This document shows, in pieces, positions 17,331 to 26,236 of a stretch of DNA of 64,000 nucleotides. Made by a program: the position numbers and the translations under genes. How positions within the stretch are numbered: the first letter of the stretch is position 1; the number at the start of each line of letters is the position of its first letter. Below the pieces are notes generated by a model, which saw only the letters and a program-made list of their open reading frames with translations, was not told the origin of the DNA and ran no database searches. The stretch spans positions 682,001-746,000 of the forward strand of contig NZ_JABBGK010000001.1 in assembly GCF_012927355.1 (NCBI RefSeq), given 5' to 3'. This DNA is from Rhizobium terricola. Lineage in GTDB: Bacteria; Pseudomonadota; Alphaproteobacteria; Rhizobiales; Rhizobiaceae.

Positions 17331-18868
17331 GTACGTTGCTGTCGGGCTCCATCGGGCGATATGTTTTCGCCGGCTCGGCTTTCGGTGCGCTGGCGCCGAT
17401 GACATACATTCTATCCGCCGCCCGCTCGCCCGAGCCGGCGTCAATCTTCACCGACCTCCTCCTTGATCCTTTCGGCCTGACCATGCTGGCGCTGCCGCTG
17501 GCGGCCGGCCTGTTCGCGCTTCGGATCGAGCGACATCATGCCCGCCTGCAGCGGCAGATCCGTGAACTGGAGGAGGGGCGTCGGGCGCTGCAGATGGCCG
17601 CGCGGCGCGACGGACTGACCGGGCTCGGCAACCGGATTGCCTTGGAGGACGATTTCTCGGGTTCTGCCCGCCGTGCGCTGCTCGTCCTCGATCTCGACCG
17701 CTTCAAGTTCGTCAACGACACCATGGGGCAGGCGGCCGGAGACGAGCTGCTCAAGACCCTTGCCGCACGCGTCGCGACGACGGCGGGGGTGCGCGGAAAA
17801 CTCTACAGGCTTGGCGGTGACGAATTCGTGCTGCTGGTTGGGACAAGCCTGGATCACGCCGGTGTCGCCGCGCTCTGCCGCGATCTGGAGGCTGCGGCTG
17901 CAGCACCCTACGAACTCGCCAGGGGTCGGGTTGTGAGCGGCGTGAGCATCGGGGTTACTCTGGTCGCGCCGGAGGACCGGGCGCTTTCCGACGTCCTGCT
18001 GCGCGCCCGGCTTGCGCTCTACCGGGCCAAGGAAGTGTTCGGGGCAAGCCATTGCTTCTACGACGAGAGTCTGGCTGAGGCCGCGCTGGTCCAAAGCGAG
18101 ATCGAACGGGATCTGGCGCGCGCGCTCCGAGACGACGAGTTCTACCTCGAATACCAGCCGATCATCGGCGTCGAAAGCGGCCGGCTTCGCTCCTTCGAGG
18201 CGCTGCTCCGCTGGCGTCATCCGGTGCGCGGCACGATCTCGCCCGAGGTCTTCATTCCGATCGCGGAAAGGACCGGGATGATCCATTCCATCGGGGAATG
18301 GGTGGTCGAGCATGCTTGCCGGGAAGCGGCGCGCTGGCCGTCGCCGACGGGCGTCGGTGTCAACGTTTCGGGCGACCAGTTCAAGGATCGCGGTTTCGTC
18401 GACCACGTGAAGTCCTGCCTTATGCGAACGGGGCTGGCGCCCGGCCGGCTGACGATCGAGGTGACGGAGGCGGTGTTCTCCATCGACATCAATCTCGTCT
18501 GCCGCAGCCTCGAAGAACTGCGCGCCTTCGGGGTCAGGGTCGCGCTCGACGATTTCGGCACGGGCTTTTCGTCGATCAACAATCTCAGGCTGTTTCCGCT
18601 GGACCAGCTCAAGATCGACCGGTCGTTTGCGCGGGAAATGCTGGAAAGCAACCGTGACGCCCGGCTGATCGACCTGATCCACCGGCTGTCGGAAACCTTC
18701 CAGATCGGCACGACCATCGAGGGAATCGAGACGGAAGGCCAGCTCGACTTCGTCCGCAAGCTCGGCATATCGGAGGCGCAGGGCTTTCTGATTTCACGGC
18801 CCGTCAGTCCGGCGAAGGTCAGCGAGATGCTGCTTCCGGATCATCAGCTCCTCGCCGTCGCCAGCTAA
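17321..18868 (+). CDS. Membrane-anchored GGDEF-EAL protein (cyclic-di-GMP synthase/phosphodiesterase)
   Basis: A 515-residue protein with two hydrophobic N-terminal segments (about 10-32 and 50-68), a short coiled linker, a GGDEF domain (about 95-255) and an EAL domain (about 262-505). GGDEF is intact at 165-169 and EAL is intact at 293-295 ('SFEALLRW'), with 'DDFGTGFSS' and 'IEGIET' also conserved, so both activities are possible. No RxxD inhibitory site precedes GGDEF. ATG 17321 or 17324 may be used; GGGGA lies upstream of both. It would set local c-di-GMP and so motility or attachment. A perfect CtrA-type site overlaps the start. Confidence 0.94.
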   Translation: MMLSTLLSGSIGRYVFAGSAFGALAPMTYILSAARSPEPASIFTDLLLDPFGLTMLALPLAAGLFALRIERHHARLQRQIRELEEGRRALQMAARRDGLTGLGNRIALEDDFSGSARRALLVLDLDRFKFVNDTMGQAAGDELLKTLAARVATTAGVRGKLYRLGGDEFVLLVGTSLDHAGVAALCRDLEAAAAAPYELARGRVVSGVSIGVTLVAPEDRALSDVLLRARLALYRAKEVFGASHCFYDESLAEAALVQSEIERDLARALRDDEFYLEYQPIIGVESGRLRSFEALLRWRHPVRGTISPEVFIPIAERTGMIHSIGEWVVEHACREAARWPSPTGVGVNVSGDQFKDRGFVDHVKSCLMRTGLAPGRLTIEVTEAVFSIDINLVCRSLEELRAFGVRVALDDFGTGFSSINNLRLFPLDQLKIDRSFAREMLESNRDARLIDLIHRLSETFQIGTTIEGIETEGQLDFVRKLGISEAQGFLISRPVSPAKVSEMLLPDHQLLAVAS

Positions 18869-18966
18869 AAAAACGTGTGAAAGCGTCGAGTGCGCCCTTT
18901 CATGGGCTTCCGGGCTGTCGAAAATCCTGATTGCATGGGCGGGCAGGACAACCGGGGGAGGCTTGG

Positions 18967-20343
18967 ATGCGGCTGTTCGTCAAATTGGTTCGCGGGTTCG
19001 TGATGCTGCTGGTGATGGCTGTCGCCGGCGTGTTTCTGTGGCTGACCGCGGCCCCTCCGGAACTGCTGCGGGTCGGCACGGGTTATGCCGCCAAGATCGT
19101 CTGCTCCAACGTCTTCATCGCCGGGCGCGATGCGGAGGCGGTGTTGGCCCAGGACGTCCAGGCGCCCGGCCACCCGCTGCTCAAGCTGGTGAATGTGGAC
19201 GTCGATCCGGAACGCAGGATCGTCACGGCCCGCATGCTTGGCGCTTTTGCCGCAGGAACCGCGGTCTACCGCGACGGCCTCGGTTGCGCGAGCGTTCCGG
19301 ACGGCGACGTGGAGAAGGCGCTCGCCATCTCGGAGCCGGCCGCGGCCGCAACGCTGCCGGCCAATGCCACCCGGACCTGGCCGGAAGGCGAGGGGGTTGA
19401 TGTCGGCGACCGCCGGCTTCACGCCGTGCTTTCCGATCCGGCGCTCGGCGGCCCCGGGATGCGCGCGATCGTCGTGGTCAAGGACGGCCGGATCGTTGGT
19501 GAGGTCTATGGCGACGGCTTCGACATCTCGACCCCACTGCTTGGCTGGTCGATGGCGAAGACGGTCAATGCGGCTGTGATCGGTCGCCTCGTGCAGGAGG
19601 GCCGCATCGGGCTCGATGACCAGGCACTTTTCGCGGGCTGGACCGATTCGGCGCACAAGGCGATCAGGCTTCGGGATCTGATGGCGATGGAAAGCGGGCT
19701 CGCCTTCAACGAAGACTATGGCGACGTCGCCGACGTCACGCGCATGCTTTACCTCGAACCTGACATGGCAGCCTTCGCCGCGGCCCAACCTGTCATCCAC
19801 GAGATCGGAAAACAGTTCTCCTATTCGTCCGGATCGAGCGTGCTTCTCGCCCGTATCTGGATGGACCGGCTCGGCGACCGCGCGACGGCGCTCGGCTATC
19901 CGCGGGCCGCACTGTTCGGACCGCTCGGCATGTCGAGTGCGGTGCTGGAAGCCGACGCGGCCGGGACCTTCGTCGGCAGTTCCTATCTCTACGCGACGGC
20001 GCGGGACTGGGCGCGCTTCGGCCTTCTTTTGGCCGATGGCGGGATGTGGAACGGCACGCGCCTGTTGCCGGAGGACTTCGTCGCGGCGATGCGGCGGCCG
20101 ACCTCGGTCTCAGGCGGTCTCTATACGGAGATCCAGGCCTGGAATGTCGGACCGGGAGACGAGGCTGACGAGAGATTTGGCCTGAAGCCGGAAACCTTTT
20201 GGCTGCAGGGGCATGACGGCCAGTTTATCGCCATCGTTCCTTCGGAACGGCTGGTCGTCGTCCGGCTCGGGCTTACGCCGTCAAAGCTGAACTATCGCCC
20301 GCAAAGGCTGGTGAAGTCGGTCTCCGAAGCCCTGCAGAACTGA
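18967..20343 (+). CDS. Serine hydrolase of the class C beta-lactamase-related family
   Basis: A 458-residue protein with one N-terminal membrane segment (about 7-28), probably an anchor or uncleaved signal. The catalytic SxxK is SMAK at 195-198. The YxN equivalent is 'FSYSSGSS' and the third motif is HDG in 'LQGHDGQFIAIVPSE'. This set matches the 6-aminohexanoate-dimer-hydrolase/esterase branch (COG1680) rather than a true beta-lactamase. The start at 18967 is chosen because the membrane segment follows at once; the frame is open to 18931. It converges with the SLT lipoprotein with ten bases between the genes. The natural substrate is unknown. Confidence 0.88.
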   Translation: MRLFVKLVRGFVMLLVMAVAGVFLWLTAAPPELLRVGTGYAAKIVCSNVFIAGRDAEAVLAQDVQAPGHPLLKLVNVDVDPERRIVTARMLGAFAAGTAVYRDGLGCASVPDGDVEKALAISEPAAAATLPANATRTWPEGEGVDVGDRRLHAVLSDPALGGPGMRAIVVVKDGRIVGEVYGDGFDISTPLLGWSMAKTVNAAVIGRLVQEGRIGLDDQALFAGWTDSAHKAIRLRDLMAMESGLAFNEDYGDVADVTRMLYLEPDMAAFAAAQPVIHEIGKQFSYSSGSSVLLARIWMDRLGDRATALGYPRAALFGPLGMSSAVLEADAAGTFVGSSYLYATARDWARFGLLLADGGMWNGTRLLPEDFVAAMRRPTSVSGGLYTEIQAWNVGPGDEADERFGLKPETFWLQGHDGQFIAIVPSERLVVVRLGLTPSKLNYRPQRLVKSVSEALQN

Positions 20344-20353
20344 TGCTGCGTGC

Positions 20354-21319
20354 TCAGGGCTGCAGGACGTGCAGCATGCCCTTGCGCTTGGCGTCGTAGT
20401 AGTAGCCGCGCGCATAGAGGTTGACGGCCTGGTCATGGCTGTTGTCGGCAACGAGCCATGCGCCCTTCAGGTACTTGATCGCGTATTTGAGGTTGGTTTC
20501 CGCGTCGAAGAGACCGGAGGCCGGGCCTTCGTAGCCCATCGACTTGGCGGTCGAATACTTGATCTGCATGAGGCCGTAATGACCGTTGTTGTAGGCAGAC
20601 GGCTTGTAGGTGCTCTCGCGCTTGACGACGCGGTGGATCAGCGCTTCCGGCATCTGATAGATTGCCGCATATTTCTTGATCAGCGCATTGATGACGGTGG
20701 GGCCCGTCGTTTCCGGCTTGTCCGCCTCGAGTTCGAGCGTCTGCACGGCAGCAGGCGCCGACACATCAAACTGGTTGTCGAGGGCCGCAAGAGAGGTCGT
20801 GGCCGAAGGGGCCGCATAGGCAAGGGCCGCGCCCGCAGGCTTGGCTGTCGGCACGATGGTCTGGGCGACGGTTACTTCCGGCGGCAGGATGGCCGGGTCG
20901 GCGGTGTCGGTCGACATCGGCAGCGAGGTCACGGCATCCGGGGAGGCGGGCATGGCCGCAGTCTGCATCGCCACCTTTTCCTCGCCCGCTGCCATGGCCA
21001 TCGCAGTCGGAGTGGTCGCGGCCGTGCCGAGTGCCACGATCTTGAAGGTCGGGATCGGAGCGGGTGTCGCAGTGCCCGGAACGATCGGAGCCGGCTCGGT
21101 CGGGACATTGGGATCCACCGGTGCCGGAAGCGTGGCGTTCGCGGCAGCGGCGGCCGCCTGCTGTTGCTGCTGCATCTGGGCTGCGGGCGTGCCTGCGACC
21201 GGATTGGCCTTGAGCTCCTGCTTGGCCGCATCTTCCATGCCGCTGGTGCAGGCACTCAGGCCGGCGAGCAGAATGGAGGCGAGGCCCAGCTCAAGTCTCC
21301 GGTCTCTTTTGACGATCAT
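20354..21319 (-). CDS. Lytic transglycosylase (SLT) lipoprotein with long low-complexity linker
   Basis: A 321-residue lipoprotein (lipobox LSAC, C24). Residues about 25-215 are Ala/Pro/Thr-rich with a run of glutamines near residue 50 and no recognisable fold. The C-terminal SLT domain has catalytic E235 in 'VVKRESTYKPSAYNN' and 'GHYGLMQIKYSTAKSMGY'. It cleaves peptidoglycan glycan strands in the periplasm, and the flexible linker would let the enzyme reach the wall from its membrane anchor. A GCTGTTGCTGCTGC stretch encodes the Gln run and may vary between strains. It is convergent with the serine hydrolase. Confidence 0.9.
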   Translation of the reverse strand: MIVKRDRRLELGLASILLAGLSACTSGMEDAAKQELKANPVAGTPAAQMQQQQQAAAAAANATLPAPVDPNVPTEPAPIVPGTATPAPIPTFKIVALGTAATTPTAMAMAAGEEKVAMQTAAMPASPDAVTSLPMSTDTADPAILPPEVTVAQTIVPTAKPAGAALAYAAPSATTSLAALDNQFDVSAPAAVQTLELEADKPETTGPTVINALIKKYAAIYQMPEALIHRVVKRESTYKPSAYNNGHYGLMQIKYSTAKSMGYEGPASGLFDAETNLKYAIKYLKGAWLVADNSHDQAVNLYARGYYYDAKRKGMLHVLQP

Positions 21320-21424
21320 GCCGACATCCCAAATAATATCCCCGTCGGCGGAAGCTGTTGCCTGTCGCCGTTAATGTCCTGTTGTCATAATGGATAGGCT
21401 AAATTGCGGCAAGCTTACCTTGGT

Positions 21425-22060
21425 TCAAGCCGCGATCTTGCGGTAACCGGCCGTTACTGCGCCGGCGGCGATCAATAGCGTGCCACCGCTGCGATTGACG
21501 ACACGGCGGACGGAACGCTTGCGAATGAAGCGCCGCGCGCGATCGGCGGCGAAGACATAGCAGAGGCTGAGGCAGGCCGAGAGCGCCACGAACGTCCCCT
21601 CGAAGATCACCACCTGTTCGAGGAGGGGCAGCTTCGGCGACATGAATTGCGGCAGGAATGCGACGAAAAAGACGATGCTCTTGGGATTGAGCGCCGTCAC
21701 AGCGAAGGCGTGACCCATGATTCGCAACGGCTTCTCTTCCGGCAGGTTGTCATTGTCGGCGAACGGTCCTTCACCGACCGGCGCCCGCCAAAGGCGGATG
21801 CCGAGGAGGACCAAATAGGCGGCGCCGATCAGCTTGAGGGTGGTGAAGGCGCCTGCCGAAGCCGCGAGCAGCGCGCCGAGACCGAGAATCGATGCCGTCA
21901 TCGCGACGATGTCGCCGAGCACCACGCCGCTGACCGTCGCGAGCGCGGTGCGGCGGCCATGACCGAGAGCATAGGACACGACCAGCAGGACGGTCGGGCC
22001 CGGTATTGCCAGAAGGACAGCCGAGGCGGCGGCGAAAGCCAGCCAATGTTCGAATGACAT
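21425..22060 (-). CDS. LysE-family translocator (RhtB-like amino-acid exporter)
   Basis: A 211-residue inner-membrane protein with six predicted helices. The N-terminal 'LAIPGPTVLLVVSYALGHGRRTALATVSGVVLGD' is the LysE/RhtB signature, and 'FAVTALNPKSIVFFVAFLPQF' is the second conserved block. The family exports amino acids or homoserine lactones. The start is ATG 22060, with GGAGGA well spaced upstream. A GTG three codons earlier would abut the ribosome site and is unlikely. The substrate is not predictable. Confidence 0.93.
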   Translation of the reverse strand: MSFEHWLAFAAASAVLLAIPGPTVLLVVSYALGHGRRTALATVSGVVLGDIVAMTASILGLGALLAASAGAFTTLKLIGAAYLVLLGIRLWRAPVGEGPFADNDNLPEEKPLRIMGHAFAVTALNPKSIVFFVAFLPQFMSPKLPLLEQVVIFEGTFVALSACLSLCYVFAADRARRFIRKRSVRRVVNRSGGTLLIAAGAVTAGYRKIAA

Positions 22061-22108
22061 GAGTCTCACTCCTCCATTCGACGAGCAAGCCAGCTTTCGC
22101 CCGATCCG

Positions 22109-23323
22109 TCAATGAGCCGGATGGAATTTCTGGCCCAGGTGATCCATCACGTCCTTGAACCACGGCGTGTTGAGGTCGAAGGCCTTTCCGCCCTTGATGC
22201 GGGGGAATTCGATGGTCCGAAGCTTGCCGCCCTGATCCTCGTCATGGCCGGTCACGCCCGACACCTTGTTGAGGGCGCTGTCGACGGCGAGGTCCACCAT
22301 GCTCTGGATCAGGCGCAGGTCCTCGTAGTTGGCCGGGGCCGAGCGGGCATAGTAGCCGGACTTCTGAACCATCGAGCGCTCGGCATCGAGCAGCTTGGCG
22401 AAATGCTTCTGGAACCAGTTGCCGACATTGATGGTGTCGATCTTCACGTGACCGAAGGCGTCGCGCTTGATTTCCTCGCCGGCGGCTTCGCGATCCGCGA
22501 CGATCTCGTCGAGGCAGGCACCTTCCGAAACGAACAGCGTGACGAAGCCGGTGCGGTCCATGGTCTCGCGCAGGCGCGCGGCTTCCTCTTCCATGTTGAA
22601 GTGCGTCTCGGGCAGATAGAGGCCGTCGATGTTCTTCAGCTCGGTGTTCATCATCATACCCTCGATATACTCGTTGTTGCGGGTACGATTGATGTAGGCG
22701 TGCGCGGTGGCGGCGGTCAGCCAGCCGCAGTGACGGCCCATCACCTCATGGATGACGAGGCTGCGGGGCGCCGCGCTCTGTTCATTGGAAACGTGGTCGA
22801 AGAAGCGGGCGCCGACTTCGGCCGCCGTCCAGGCGCCGAGCGACTGCCGGATCGGTACGACGTCGTTGTCGACGGTCTTCGGCAGGCCGACCACGGTCAG
22901 GTCGTAGCCGTTGGCGCCGAGATAGGCTGCAAGGTCGGCTGCCGTCGTGTTGGTGTCGTCGCCGCCTATGGTATGGAGGATGGTGACGCCGTCGGCCGCC
23001 AGGCGCTCGGCTGCGACCCTGAGCGGGGTCTCGCCTTCCTTCACCAGGCCCCGCTTGACGCAGTCGGCGACGTTGGTCAGCTTGACGCGGCTGTTGCCGA
23101 TCGGCGAGCCACCATAGCGATGCAGGACATGGGCCTTCTCGCGCATCTCCTTGGTGATCTCGATCTTGTAGTCCATGAGAAGGCCGCGATAGCCGGACTT
23201 GTAGGCGATGATCTCCACCTCGGGCGCGATGTCCGTGTAGCGCTCGATCAGTCCGCCGACGGCGGAGGAGAGGCAGGGCGCGAGCCCGCCGGCGGTCAGC
23301 ATTGCAACTTTCTGTTTGGCCAT
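22109..23323 (-). CDS. pfp: Pyrophosphate-dependent 6-phosphofructokinase
   Basis: A 404-residue enzyme that interconverts fructose-6-phosphate and fructose-1,6-bisphosphate using PPi. Specificity can be read from two places: GGDD (120-123) instead of the GGDG of ATP enzymes, and PKTVDND (148-154) with K149 replacing the Gly of ATP enzymes. 'VIHEVMGRHCGWLTAATA' is the substrate-binding block. The start at 23323 follows GGAGGATCG; the longer frame adds 55 residues and is not supported. Many rhizobia lack an ATP-PFK and keep this reversible enzyme. It appears monocistronic. Confidence 0.95.
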   Translation of the reverse strand: MAKQKVAMLTAGGLAPCLSSAVGGLIERYTDIAPEVEIIAYKSGYRGLLMDYKIEITKEMREKAHVLHRYGGSPIGNSRVKLTNVADCVKRGLVKEGETPLRVAAERLAADGVTILHTIGGDDTNTTAADLAAYLGANGYDLTVVGLPKTVDNDVVPIRQSLGAWTAAEVGARFFDHVSNEQSAAPRSLVIHEVMGRHCGWLTAATAHAYINRTRNNEYIEGMMMNTELKNIDGLYLPETHFNMEEEAARLRETMDRTGFVTLFVSEGACLDEIVADREAAGEEIKRDAFGHVKIDTINVGNWFQKHFAKLLDAERSMVQKSGYYARSAPANYEDLRLIQSMVDLAVDSALNKVSGVTGHDEDQGGKLRTIEFPRIKGGKAFDLNTPWFKDVMDHLGQKFHPAH

Positions 23324-23417
23324 CGATCCTCCTTCGGCGACCGCTCTGGGTGCCGTTGACTTGACGTTTTCCGCGCGAATGGATGCGACAGTCCAAGGGG
23401 CCTGTAAAGCGAAAAGT

Positions 23418-24293
23418 TCAGGAAATACGGGCCTTTCGGCCCAGCCAGACGACGAATGCGACGGCAATCGCGAATATAATCGTTTCAATGCCGATGTGCT
23501 CGCCGAGCAGGATTGTGGAAAACAGCAGGGTGACGAAAGTCTGCATCAACTGGACCTGCGCGACGCGCGAAATCCCGCCGATGGCAAGGCCTGCATTCCA
23601 GAAGATGAAGCCGCCGAACATCGACAGCAGGCCATGGTAGAGGAGTGCGCCGATCGCGGCTGCATCAGGTGAGGTGACGCCGGTCGAGAAGGTGGCGAGC
23701 GCCCCGGCGAGCGACAGCGGCAGCATGACGACCAGCGCCCAGGAAATGACTTCCCAGCCCGAAAGTCGCCGGGCGAGCCGGGCCGATAGCACGTAGCCGA
23801 GCGAGGCCGAAACGGCGGAGGCCAGCAGCCACAGGTCGCCGACCTCGAGGTGAAAGCCGCTCTGGCGGGCCGAGAAGGCGACCACGAGTGCGGCGCCGGC
23901 AATGCCGCAGAGCCAGAACAGCGGGCTCGGCCGCTCGCCGTCGACGATGACGGCGAAGATCGAGGTCAGGAGCGGCAGGAGACCGAGCACGACGCCGCCA
24001 TGGGCGGCCGGCAGGCTCTGCATGGCGATCGACGAAAAGATCGGGAAGCCGAAGACCAGGCACAGCCCGGCAAGGAAGAGCGTCGGAAGTGCGCCTCTCG
24101 GCCAGCGCTTGCCGAGTGAATAGAGAACGATCGCGGCGGCGGTCGAGGCGATCACGGCGCGGCCGAAGGTGATGAAGAGCGGCGAAAAGCCGTGCAAGGC
24201 GATCCTCGTCATCGGCAGGGTCAACCCGAAGATGGTAACGCCGATTGCGCCAAGGACGAGGCCAAGCGCGGGCGAGGGGATTGCCGATTTCAT
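23418..24293 (-). CDS. EamA-family (DMT) transporter
   Basis: A 291-residue protein with ten predicted membrane helices in two EamA repeats, beginning 'LGLVLGAIGVTIFGLTLPMTRIAL'. 'GISRVAQVQLMQTFVTLLFSTILLGE' near residues 235-260 is the conserved second-repeat segment. This subgroup is often annotated as a metabolite exporter. It is transcribed toward pfp with a 94-base gap, so it may be co-transcribed or separate. It is the third DMT protein in the window. Confidence 0.9.
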   Translation of the reverse strand: MKSAIPSPALGLVLGAIGVTIFGLTLPMTRIALHGFSPLFITFGRAVIASTAAAIVLYSLGKRWPRGALPTLFLAGLCLVFGFPIFSSIAMQSLPAAHGGVVLGLLPLLTSIFAVIVDGERPSPLFWLCGIAGAALVVAFSARQSGFHLEVGDLWLLASAVSASLGYVLSARLARRLSGWEVISWALVVMLPLSLAGALATFSTGVTSPDAAAIGALLYHGLLSMFGGFIFWNAGLAIGGISRVAQVQLMQTFVTLLFSTILLGEHIGIETIIFAIAVAFVVWLGRKARIS

Positions 24294-24470
24294 TGATGCT
24301 CCGCTTCAAAAGGACGCGGGCGTGGTCGCATGACGGTTGCGAATAGTCCAATCAATCCCTGAGATACCGGCCTGCGGTTCAGCTTTTCGCAATCGAACGT
24401 GAATAAAGTTTAATGTGCCGCAGTCCCTGCTTCTCTTGCTTTTTCCGGCGTTTTTTGGTCAATCTCGCTC

Positions 24471-25208
24471 ATGATCTTCGATTTCGCCTGCGAACAAATA
24501 GCATCGTTGTGGGACCGGCTGCTGGGCGCCATCGGCGATGCGGCGGGCAGCGTGCTGTCGGGCATGGTCGAGGCGGTGCGGACCGTCTTCGAAGGCGATC
24601 CGGAGACGCGCCGGCGCGTTTCCTTCTCCGTCGCCATCATTGCGCTGTCGGCGAAGATGGCCAAGGCCGACGGCATTGTCACGACGGCAGAGGTCGACGC
24701 CTTCCGCAGCATTTTCGATTTTCCCGAGGAAGAGGCGAAGAACGTCGCGCGGCTCTACAATCTGGCGCGCCAGGACGTCGCCGGCTACGAGGCCTATGCC
24801 GAGAAGCTCGCCAACATGTGCCGGACCTGTGACAACTTCTGCCCGGTCCTCGAGGACATCGTCGACGCGCTGTTTCACATCGCGACCGCCGACGGCCTGA
24901 TCCACGAGAAGGAAATGGCCTTCCTGTCGCGCATCGCCGAGATCTTCGGCATGAGCGAGGAGCGGTTCGAGATGATCGTCGAGCGGCATGTCCAGCTCGA
25001 CGGCGATCCCTACGGCGTGCTCGGGGTCAAGCGTTCCGACGATTTCGCGACGATCCGCAAGCGGTATCGGGCGCTGGCGGCGGAGCATCATCCGGACCGG
25101 CTGCATGCCCGCGGCGTGCCGACGGAATTCCATGCCGTGGCGCATCACCGCATGGCCAAGCTGAATGCCGCCTATTCGGCGATCGAGAAAGAACGCCGCG
25201 CCGCATGA
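24471..25208 (+). CDS. DjlA-like co-chaperone: TerB-like and J domains
   Basis: A 245-residue protein. Residues about 50-170 form a TerB/DjlA-type helical domain ('LSAKMAKADGIVTTAEVDAF', 'ATADGLIHEKEMAFL'). Residues about 178-243 form a J domain with HPD at 207-209 ('EHHPDRLHARGVP'), so it should stimulate DnaK ATPase. E. coli DjlA has an N-terminal membrane helix; here the first 40 residues are only amphipathic, so membrane attachment is doubtful. Its TGA overlaps the ATG of the amidase gene (ATGA), indicating coupled translation. Confidence 0.9.
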   Translation: MIFDFACEQIASLWDRLLGAIGDAAGSVLSGMVEAVRTVFEGDPETRRRVSFSVAIIALSAKMAKADGIVTTAEVDAFRSIFDFPEEEAKNVARLYNLARQDVAGYEAYAEKLANMCRTCDNFCPVLEDIVDALFHIATADGLIHEKEMAFLSRIAEIFGMSEERFEMIVERHVQLDGDPYGVLGVKRSDDFATIRKRYRALAAEHHPDRLHARGVPTEFHAVAHHRMAKLNAAYSAIEKERRAA

Positions 25209-25966
25209 CTTCGTTCATCGCCGATTTTCCCGGCGCCATCGTGATGCCTTCCCCCAACCACGGCGAACGTGCGGGCGGCATTCGTCCGGACATGATCATC
25301 CTGCATTATACCGGCATGCCCGAGCATGACGGTGCGCTGTCGTGGCTGTGCAATCCCGAGAGCCAGGTATCGAGCCACTATTTCGTTCACGAGGATGGAC
25401 GCGTGGTGCAGATGGTGCCGGAGACGCGTCGAGCCTGGCATGCGGGCCGCAGCTTCTGGGCCGGCGAAACCGACATCAATTCGCGTTCGATCGGCATCGA
25501 GATCGCCAATGCCGGGCATCCGGCGGGCTTGCCGGACTTTCCGGACGCGCAGATCGCCGCCGTCATCGAATTGTGTCTCGATTGCGGCCGCAGGCTCGGA
25601 ATCGCCCCTGAACGGGTCCTGGCGCACTCCGATGTGGCGCCGGTTCGCAAGGTCGATCCGGGTGAAAATTTCCCCTGGGGACATCTTCATGCCGCGGGCG
25701 TCGGACACTGGGTCGAGCCGGTGCCGGTCTCGGGCGGGCGCTTTTTCCAGAAGGGCGATCACGGCCAGCCGGTCGAGGCTCTGCAATCGATGTTGTCGCT
25801 CTACGGCTACGATGTTGAAATTTCCGGCGAATATTCCGACAAGACGGAAGGCGCGGTCGCCGCTTTCCAGCGCCATTTCCGGCCCGAACGGGTCGACGGG
25901 ATCGCGGACATGTCGACGATCGAGACCCTGCACAGACTGCTGTCTTCGCTGCCGCGCTACGCCTGA
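25205..25966 (+). CDS. N-acetylmuramoyl-L-alanine amidase, AmiD-like, with peptidoglycan-binding domain
   Basis: A 253-residue protein. The Amidase_2 domain (about 15-165) has zinc ligands H34 ('ILHYTG'), H141 ('AHSDVAP') and probably D151. A C-terminal PG_binding_1 domain spans about 175-250 ('HGQPVEALQSMLSLYGYDVEISGEYSDKTEGAV' region). It cuts the lactyl-alanine amide between MurNAc and the stem peptide. No signal peptide is visible, so it probably acts on anhydro-muropeptides in the cytoplasm, as AmpD does, or reaches the periplasm in another way. It is coupled to the DjlA-like gene by a four-base overlap. Confidence 0.92.
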   Translation: MTSFIADFPGAIVMPSPNHGERAGGIRPDMIILHYTGMPEHDGALSWLCNPESQVSSHYFVHEDGRVVQMVPETRRAWHAGRSFWAGETDINSRSIGIEIANAGHPAGLPDFPDAQIAAVIELCLDCGRRLGIAPERVLAHSDVAPVRKVDPGENFPWGHLHAAGVGHWVEPVPVSGGRFFQKGDHGQPVEALQSMLSLYGYDVEISGEYSDKTEGAVAAFQRHFRPERVDGIADMSTIETLHRLLSSLPRYA

Positions 25967-26143
25967 AATGTCGTCGCCAGGCGCTGCGTTTTTGACGCCG
26001 CCTTGAACGCGCGAACGGCCAATTTGTTGCACCGCCACACGAATTCCCCATTTCGTCGTTCTAAAGGACGGGCTGAACGGCGACGCGGGCTCACCACTTT
26101 TGCGGAACGCGATCGCGAATATCAACGATGAGGGCCTGTGCGG

Positions 26144-26166
26144 CGCCTTGCCTTAGCGGCAAGGCG
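26144..26166 (+). promoter_or_regulatory. Hairpin in the leader of the SLT gene
   Basis: CGCCTTGCC and GGCAAGGCG form a perfect nine-pair stem around TTAGC, 70 bases upstream of the SLT start and 177 bases after the amidase stop. No T-run follows, so a leader structure is more likely than a terminator. The rest of 25967-26236 shows nothing else clear. Confidence 0.4.
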
Positions 26167-26236
26167 AACGAGGAAGATTTGCGTCCGACAGGAAGGACGA
26201 CCGCCAGCCCCTCTGGTTCGGAGACTTACCTTTCAC

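Noticed and set aside
18967..20343. Beta-lactamase resistance gene
   Set aside because: The motifs fit the wider serine hydrolase family with HDG in the third motif; no evidence for antibiotic hydrolysis.
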